Source of the DNA: Promethearchaeota archaeon
GTDB taxonomy: Archaea > Asgardarchaeota > Lokiarchaeia > Sigynarchaeales > SOKP01
DNA length: 10,205 nucleotides
Direction of reading: 5' to 3'
NCBI GenBank assembly: GCA_030605085.1
Contig: JAUWBH010000199.1
Span: 1-10,205 of the forward strand
Shown here: positions 5,923 to 10,205 of the stretch, in pieces
Position numbering within the stretch: the first letter of the stretch is position 1
Layout: every line of letters begins with the position of its first letter
Made by a program: the position numbers and the translations under genes
The notes under the pieces: generated by a model
What the model saw: only the letters and a program-made list of their open reading frames with translations
Database searches by the model: none
What the model was told of the DNA's origin: nothing

Positions 5923-6531
5923 TTATTTCACATCAACTTTATAAGCATTATAAGCTATTAAGTTAAAATAACTATAATATGCCAAAAAGGTAATCCATTC
6001 AATTATAGGTACATTCCAGAAAATAAAAAGAAGATTAACACTGGCAGCAATAAAAAACAGATAAGAACTCTCTTTAATATAATCTGAGTGCTTATACAAC
6101 GCTATTCCTGTCAAAATCAAAACTAACGGATGTAGTATGAAAAATACTCCTGCCAAGAACGTATGCTCGGATTTATAATCTGCTGAAAAGAATCCAAGCA
6201 GGATTATAATAAATCCTAAAAAACAACCAATTATTTGCGTTGTAATTAGTAAAATTTTGTTTCGACTATCATTTGTATACCATTTATAGAATCCTATATA
6301 GAACGGAAAATATGCGATTCCTCCTAAAATAAGACCGATATCAAAGATTAGGGCGCCTTTAGGATTGTATCTTGAATTTCCTAAATCACTAATATAATTA
6401 TCAAAAGGATTAAACGGTCTGGGATATAAAAGTATTAAAATTATAGAAGTAAGAGTAAAAATATTAAATATTAGAATAATTGCTGCCCCCGAAATAGTGC
6501 TCAATGGCCACTTTAATGAATTTAACTTCAA
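5923..6531 (-). CDS. DUF998-family six-helix membrane protein
   Basis: The 202-residue protein has six probable membrane helices, near residues 14-36, 60-83, 93-115, 123-146, 153-172 and 173-196. The loop after helix 1 carries NPFDNYISDLGNSRYNPKGA, with the Y-x-S-D-L-G motif and following N-P typical of DUF998 proteins, whose function is not established. The length fits a complete family member. It is the first gene of a minus-strand cluster of three or four, and its start lies 24-30 bases from a TATA-like element, fitting a leaderless transcript. It is an integral cytoplasmic-membrane protein; the substrate, if any, is unknown. Confidence 0.85.
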   Translation of the reverse strand: MKLNSLKWPLSTISGAAIILIFNIFTLTSIILILLYPRPFNPFDNYISDLGNSRYNPKGALIFDIGLILGGIAYFPFYIGFYKWYTNDSRNKILLITTQIIGCFLGFIIILLGFFSADYKSEHTFLAGVFFILHPLVLILTGIALYKHSDYIKESSYLFFIAASVNLLFIFWNVPIIEWITFLAYYSYFNLIAYNAYKVDVK

Positions 6532-6554
6532 AATTCTATCTTGAAAATTATGAT

Positions 6555-6561
6555 TATTATA
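6555..6561 (-). promoter_or_regulatory. TATA-like element of the DUF998 cluster
   Basis: TATAATA on the minus strand sits 24-30 bases before the start codon at 6531, the distance expected for a leaderless archaeal transcript. The second repeat copy, 16 bases further upstream, could drive a transcript with a short leader. Confidence 0.4.
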
Positions 6562-6586
6562 GAAATAATTTATTATAGAAATAATT
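6555..6586. repeat. Perfect 16-bp tandem repeat in the cluster promoter
   Basis: TATTATAGAAATAATT occurs twice back to back (6555-6570 and 6571-6586) just upstream of the DUF998-type gene. Each copy contains TATAATA on the minus strand. The duplication therefore gives two TATA-like elements 16 bases apart. Confidence 0.9.
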
Positions 6587-6626
6587 AAAACTTTAAGGAA
6601 ATAAATCTCGAATTCGTATTATTATA

Positions 6627-6653
6627 AAAAATTGACGAATTTGATCAATTTTT
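6627..6653. promoter_or_regulatory. Inverted repeat in the divergent promoter region
   Basis: AAAAATTGA and TCAATTTTT form a perfect 9-bp inverted repeat around a nine-base loop, and the palindrome TTGATCAA lies at its right arm. TTTGATC recurs at 6701 and 6748. It lies between the divergent DUF998-type and dihydrolipoyl dehydrogenase genes, so it could be an operator for either. No TATA box clearly belonging to the dehydrogenase gene was found. Confidence 0.3.
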
Positions 6654-6815
6654 ATTTCTTTTTTCCGGTTTCAAACGTTATTAGAGTTTAATTTTATCGA
6701 TTTGATCTTTTACCGTTAAAAAGCTTGTTTGAGTAAAGTTAATATTTTTTGATCTATTTACCTACTCAATAAATTAAGAATATTAAAACATTCATCAAGG
6801 GGTATTAGATAAAAG

Positions 6816-8297
6816 ATGACTGAAGATCAATATGATATAGCCATTATAGGTGCTGGACCCGGCGGTTATCATGCCGCTATAAGAGCAGCACAGTACGGTG
6901 CGAAGGTTGCGTTAATAGAAAAGAGAGATCTTGGAGGCACATGCCTGAATCGTGGATGTATCCCTACAAAAGCGTTATATGCGTCAGCACACTTTATTGA
7001 AACGCTCAAAAAAGCTGAAGATTATGGAATTGAAATATCGGAGTTTAAGGCTAATTTTGCGAAAGCAGTAGAAAGAAAAAATAACATAGTTAAAGAATTG
7101 ATCGAGGGTATCGGTAAGTTAGAGAAAGCGTGGAAAAACGATGTATACAAGGGGTATGGTAAAATTGTGGGAGGCACGGTGGAAGTAGGATTTGAAATTT
7201 CAATTGAAGGAGAGGATAATAAAGTTATTAGCGCAAAAAGGGTAATCATTGCGACTGGTTCGTCCCCGGCTTTAATTCCTGCTTTTAATATAGACCACGA
7301 AAGAATATTGACTAGCGACGATATTTTAGATCCAAATTTTACTACTGTACCGGAAAAACTTCTTATAGTCGGAGCAGGAGTTATAGGATGTGAATTTGCG
7401 AATATTTTTACGAGGTTCGGGAGTATAGTGACAATGTTAGAGTTCCTCCCTTCACCTATAGCTACAGAAGAACCTATGATTGTCAAGCAACTACAAAAGA
7501 AAATGGATGAGTTAGGGATAGAAATAATGACTTCTCAAGCCGTATTATCCGTAGAAAATACGGGTTCTGGAGTTAGAGCCACAACTTGTTCAGCATCAGT
7601 ACCACGAGATCAATGGGATAGTGCGGAAAAATTCACTCACGAAGCAGATTTATGCTTAGTATCCATAGGACGAGCGAAAGAATCAGGAAGTTTAGGATTG
7701 GAAGATGTGGGAATTAAAACGGAACGAGGAGCGATTAAGGTTGATCCTAAAACTTTAGAGACAGATGTTGAAGGAATTTACGCAATTGGCGATGTAACGG
7801 GAGGACTTATGCTCGCGCATGTGGCCAGCTACGAAGGGGATGTCGCCGTGGCAAATGCGTTGGCAAGTTTAGGAGGTTTTCCAGTTAAAAAAATGACAAC
7901 AGATTATAATGTAATTCCAGCAACTATCTTTACTTCTCCCAATATCGGTTCAGTAGGACTTAGAAGAAAAGTCGCCAAAGATCTAGGCATAGATGTATTG
8001 ATGGGGCAATTTCCATATCAATCTCTTGGTAAAGCGAAGTGTGCTGGTCATGAAGAAGGATTCTTAATGGTATTGGCTGACAAGGAATCTCATAAAATTA
8101 TAGGAGCTTCTTGTATTGGGGCTGAGGCACCCGAATTAATCTCTGAAATTGCGTTAGCAATGCAACACGGTCTTACAGTCCACGACATAGCAGAAACTGT
8201 GCATAGTCATCCTACTATATCAGAAATGGTGCTGGAAGCTGCTGAAGCTGTCGTAGGTAAGGCTATTCATAAAAAAGGACGTCCAATCCATCACTAA
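6816..8297 (+). CDS. lpdA: Dihydrolipoyl dehydrogenase (E3)
   Basis: This flavoenzyme reoxidises dihydrolipoyl groups with NAD+ in 2-oxoacid dehydrogenase complexes and the glycine cleavage system. The 493-residue protein is complete. It has an FAD-binding GAGPGG (12-17); the redox disulfide C43/C48 in GGTCLNRGCIPTK; a second dinucleotide motif GAGVIGCE (186-193) for NAD; the FAD-binding AIGDVTGG (323-330); and the C-terminal HSHPTISE with catalytic pair H465/E470. The segment around 255-275 looks slightly longer than usual. The protein is cytosolic. The start is the only ATG ahead of the FAD motif, with AAGGGG some 13 bases upstream as a weak ribosome site. No E1, E2, lipoyl-carrier or lipoate-ligase gene is seen nearby, so its partner complex must be encoded elsewhere. 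Base composition is visibly less AT-rich than its neighbours. Confidence 0.96.
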   Translation: MTEDQYDIAIIGAGPGGYHAAIRAAQYGAKVALIEKRDLGGTCLNRGCIPTKALYASAHFIETLKKAEDYGIEISEFKANFAKAVERKNNIVKELIEGIGKLEKAWKNDVYKGYGKIVGGTVEVGFEISIEGEDNKVISAKRVIIATGSSPALIPAFNIDHERILTSDDILDPNFTTVPEKLLIVGAGVIGCEFANIFTRFGSIVTMLEFLPSPIATEEPMIVKQLQKKMDELGIEIMTSQAVLSVENTGSGVRATTCSASVPRDQWDSAEKFTHEADLCLVSIGRAKESGSLGLEDVGIKTERGAIKVDPKTLETDVEGIYAIGDVTGGLMLAHVASYEGDVAVANALASLGGFPVKKMTTDYNVIPATIFTSPNIGSVGLRRKVAKDLGIDVLMGQFPYQSLGKAKCAGHEEGFLMVLADKESHKIIGASCIGAEAPELISEIALAMQHGLTVHDIAETVHSHPTISEMVLEAAEAVVGKAIHKKGRPIHH

Positions 8298-8313
8298 AAT
8301 TATTTTCATTTCA

Positions 8314-8321
8314 TTTTTTTT
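8314..8321 (+). terminator. Oligo-T terminator after the dehydrogenase gene
   Basis: A run of eight T begins 17 bases after the stop codon and is followed by more T-rich sequence. This is the usual form of archaeal intrinsic terminators. Confidence 0.45.
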
Positions 8322-8640
8322 AATCTTCTTTTAATTAAGAAATTTTCAAATTCATGTCTCTTCTATTGAGAGGATTTACACTTCCTTGTAAGCCCTGCTT
8401 ACAAAAAGCCTTTAAATATTAAATTTAACTTTAAATAATATCTTTCGAAATCAGGTCTCAACAAAATAGACATCACGTGATATTATTTTCTTTTCCACTC
8501 TCCCCTAAGGATTTATTTTTCCACTTAATTATCCTATAAGATTCTATTATATAATACTTTTAAAAAAATTACACTAATTAATTTTTTTTTTTTTCAATGT
8601 AGAATTCTTTTATAAGAGATAAATGATTCTCCTTGTATTA
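8322..8640. other. Gene-free stretch with hairpin, palindrome and T-tract
   Basis: No convincing gene is seen. TTGTAAGC and GCTTACAA form a perfect 8-bp stem with loop CCT at 8386-8404. A TATA-like CTTTAAATAT follows at about 8410-8419, the 10-bp palindrome ATCACGTGAT lies at 8472-8481, and a run of thirteen T lies at 8582-8594. A TATA-like element and a long T-tract 165 bases apart could bound a small non-coding RNA, but nothing else supports one. Confidence 0.4.
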
Positions 8641-8642
8641 GA

Positions 8643-8795
8643 AATTGTAAATGTTAGGCAAAAATTGTAATGTTAATTGTAATTAGAATTAGTTGGGGAG
8701 ATTAAAACTTAGTTATAATTATAATTACACTTTAATTAAAATGGGATTTTGAACTTTTTATTTTGGAAATTCAAGAAGTAAATGTAATTACAATT
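8643..8795. promoter_or_regulatory. Repeated ATTGTAA boxes upstream of the Lys/Glu-rich gene
   Basis: AATTGTAA occurs at 8643-8650, 8663-8670 and 8675-8682, and in reverse orientation at 8788-8795. Looser copies (TATAATTATAATTACAC) lie at 8714-8730. The cluster precedes the promoter of the next gene and may be a set of binding sites. Low sequence complexity makes chance a real alternative. Confidence 0.35.
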
Positions 8796-8834
8796 ATAAA
8801 CAAAAAAGTAATATATAATCCAACGAAATTAATA

Positions 8835-8843
8835 TTTATAAAA
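8835..8843 (+). promoter_or_regulatory. TATA box of the Lys/Glu-rich gene
   Basis: TTTATAAAA, with CGAAATTAATA before it as a possible BRE region, lies 54-62 bases ahead of the ATG at 8897. Transcription would start near 8864, just before a run of fifteen A that would form most of the leader. Confidence 0.5.
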
Positions 8844-8896
8844 TCATATTTTTACTTAAACTTTAAACTAAAAAAAAAAAAAAATTGTGATTGTAT

Positions 8897-9781
8897 ATGG
8901 CAAAAAAAGAAGACTCAGAAAAAAAGAAAGAACCTGAGAAAAAGAAAGAACCTGAGAAAAAGAAAGAACCTAAAGAAGAAAAAGAGCCAGAACCTAAAGA
9001 GCCAAAAAGAGTTACTTATAAAAAAATCAGATGTAATTTATGGAGGACGAGAGTACACGCCGAAGAACTAGGTGTTTACCAACAATTGAAGTATCAGGCT
9101 AAGACAAGGTACTTCTCGAAGAAATTTGACATCGAAGGCATAGTGGAAATAGACGGCGAGAAGAAATACATAATCGCATATAACAAGGTGCCATTTCACG
9201 ATGAAGGTAAACGACTGGTATTACGTTTATTCACAATACTGGAAGAAAAAATGGGTACAGGAAAAGGAGGTATGTATAAGGGCGGTATGGAATTAAGCTA
9301 TACGCATTCTTTGGTACAAAGTTTTGAAGTAAAATATCCCGCTCCCGTAATTTTCCTACATTTTCCTAAAATTAATCTAATGCCCCGTATCGTAAAAGGA
9401 CATAAGTTGATTTGGACGCGCTGGAGTTTTCCTCTCCTTCCAGAATCAAAAGAGGATATGTTTCAAATGATATTAGCAAAAGGAGTAGTAAGCGTAGGAA
9501 ACGATTTCAGTATTTTGTTGGGTTCGAAGAAAATAGCAAAGGTAGACCACCAGCGAATAACTAAAGACGTTGAAATTGAAATATACGACGAAGCATATGC
9601 GAAAGATAGCACTTTCGTATTAATTATGATCCTTTTTGGCTGTCTTTGTTTCTTTATGAAAGAAATTGGTAAAATTATTAAAAATTATTACAAGGTAATG
9701 AAGAAGACTGGAACAACGGAGTACAAACCCCCGAAACACGAGATGGATTTGTTCAGAAATCCGCGTATGATAAGGAGATAA
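8897..9781 (+). CDS. Lys/Glu/Pro-repeat protein with C-terminal hydrophobic helix
   Basis: The 294-residue protein was not recognised as a named family. Residues 5-38 are a charged low-complexity tail built from EKKKEP repeats. A folded region follows from about 45. It has beta-rich segments (FDIEGIVEIDGEKKYIIAYN near 77-96, and GNDFSILLGSKKIAKVDH near 201-218, followed by a strand) and then a hydrophobic helix at 239-254 (FVLIMILFGCLCFFM). Paired beta segments ending in a hydrophobic helix resemble the Tubby/LURP/scramblase-like barrel, in which the helix is buried; alternatively the helix is a membrane anchor. Neither reading is certain. ATG 8897 is preferred over an in-frame TTG two codons earlier. 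The gene has its own promoter and a T-tract terminator, so it is probably transcribed alone. Confidence 0.85.
   Translation: MAKKEDSEKKKEPEKKKEPEKKKEPKEEKEPEPKEPKRVTYKKIRCNLWRTRVHAEELGVYQQLKYQAKTRYFSKKFDIEGIVEIDGEKKYIIAYNKVPFHDEGKRLVLRLFTILEEKMGTGKGGMYKGGMELSYTHSLVQSFEVKYPAPVIFLHFPKINLMPRIVKGHKLIWTRWSFPLLPESKEDMFQMILAKGVVSVGNDFSILLGSKKIAKVDHQRITKDVEIEIYDEAYAKDSTFVLIMILFGCLCFFMKEIGKIIKNYYKVMKKTGTTEYKPPKHEMDLFRNPRMIRR
8918..8971 (+). repeat. Three 18-bp tandem repeats coding EKKKEP
   Basis: GAGAAAAAGAAAGAACCT is repeated three times head to tail, with one base change in the first unit. A looser continuation follows. The unit is a multiple of three, so changes in copy number would lengthen or shorten the N-terminal tail without breaking the frame. 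Confidence 0.9.
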
Positions 9782-9792
9782 ACACAAACTTA

Positions 9793-9806
9793 TTTTTTTT
9801 TTTTTT
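9793..9806 (+). terminator. Oligo-T terminator after the Lys/Glu-rich gene
   Basis: Fourteen consecutive T begin 11 bases after the stop codon, and another T-run follows. This is a strong archaeal-type terminator. Confidence 0.55.
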
Positions 9807-9821
9807 ATTTAATTTTTTTAT

Positions 9822-9891
9822 GTTAGTAACACTATGTTTTTGTCACAAATCAACAATCAATTTTTCGCAAAATGTGTCACTAATTTTGTGA
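9822..9891. repeat. Cluster of TGTCAC(A/T)AAT elements
   Basis: TGTCACAAAT (9841-9850) and TGTCACTAAT (9875-9884) are direct copies differing at one base. TTAGTAACAC (9823-9832) is an inverted near-copy, pairing at 9 of 10 positions with 9874-9883. The elements lie between a plus-strand terminator and the 3' end of a minus-strand gene. Their role is unknown. Confidence 0.4.
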
Positions 9892-10058
9892 TTTTATATT
9901 TAATAAATGAAACGATTTTTATCCGTGGTTTATGGTATAAAATCTGAATATTCTATTCTATAACAGCAAAATTGCAAGGAAACCTAGCTCATATAATAAT
10001 AAGAAGAAAAAATTTTAAAAAATAAATTTAATTTTTTTTTATTCTAATTTTTTGAATT

Positions 10059-10205
10059 TTACGACTTGACGCCATATTTCTTTTTCCAGTTTTTATACGC
10101 TCTGGTGTCCCTTCCTCTATATTGGGGGATTTTACCCGTTTCTTTTCTATATTCTGCCTGTAATGATTCTTCATCTGCTCCTTGTAGTAATTCTCTTCTT
10201 ATCTC
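10059..10205 (-). CDS. C-terminal part of a gene running off the right edge
   Basis: Forty-eight codons and a TAA stop are visible, and the start lies beyond the window. The peptide is charged (EIRRELLQGADEESLQAEYR, then KETGKIPQYRGRDTRAYKNW and a Lys-rich end). The KETGK-x-P-x-Y-R-G...Y-x-x-W pattern is reminiscent of the C-terminal tail of many short phage-like and archaeal hypothetical proteins, but I cannot name a family. Codon content and a long clean frame in AT-rich DNA support a real gene. Confidence 0.7.
   Translation of the reverse strand, partial: EIRRELLQGADEESLQAEYRKETGKIPQYRGRDTRAYKNWKKKYGVKS

Noticed and set aside
7022..7486. Minus-strand frame of 154 codons inside the dehydrogenase gene
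   Set aside because: It is antisense to a conserved enzyme. Its length results from the codon pattern of the real gene.
8354..8422. 22-codon frame across the 8386-8404 hairpin, containing CKPC
   Set aside because: It is too short, the hairpin explains the conspicuous bases, and no promoter is suitably placed.
8763..9071. Lysine-rich plus-strand frame overlapping the start of the EKKKEP gene
   Set aside because: It is the alternative frame of the 18-bp repeats, begins before the TATA box of the real gene, and ends in the middle of it.
1..10205. Search for tRNA genes, CRISPR repeats and IS terminal repeats
   Set aside because: By eye, no T-arm-like GGTTCRA sequence in a cloverleaf context, no regularly spaced repeats of CRISPR length and no transposase motifs were found.

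Overview
The window reads as AT-rich archaeal DNA, most likely from an Asgard (Lokiarchaeia-like) genome. The reasons are TATA-box promoters at archaeal distances from several starts, two of them at spacing that fits leaderless transcripts; few convincing Shine-Dalgarno sites; oligo-T terminators; and a TIR-protein type that I associate with Asgard and methanogenic archaea. The lineage is an inference. No rRNA, tRNA, CRISPR array or recognisable transposase was seen.

Left part (1-2130): a two-gene operon encodes TIR-domain proteins with nearly identical C-terminal TIR domains and unrelated N-terminal domains. One N-terminus is a small alpha/beta domain, the other a PH-like domain plus a winged helix. 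The duplication continues past the stop codon, through the spacer and into the first codons of the next unit. Decayed start modules lie before the first gene and after the second. This looks like a tandem array that swaps its sensor domain and keeps its NADase-type effector, and it is the strongest candidate here for an undescribed system, probably defence or signalling.

Middle part (2130-4870): gene-poor sequence with small or truncated hypothetical genes (2546-2944, 3014-3283, 3393-3587), a probable divergent promoter between the last two, and a minus-strand gene for a protein with two fused copies of a zinc ribbon plus endonuclease VII-type HNH domain. A hairpin sits directly after the stop of that gene.

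Minus-strand cluster (6531-4768): a DUF998-type membrane protein, a protein with a TYW3-like SSCSG motif, a small C2HC zinc-finger-like protein and a 34-codon ORF are closely spaced and probably form one operon. Its promoter region carries a perfect 16-bp tandem repeat containing the TATA-like element.

Right part (6816-10205): a complete dihydrolipoyl dehydrogenase, the one clear housekeeping enzyme, is divergent from that cluster. A 600-bp gene-free stretch follows, with a hairpin, T-tracts and repeated ATTGTAA boxes. Next is a protein with a Lys/Glu/Pro-repeat N-terminus and a C-terminal hydrophobic helix, then a T-tract terminator. The C-terminal 48 codons of a minus-strand gene run off the right edge.
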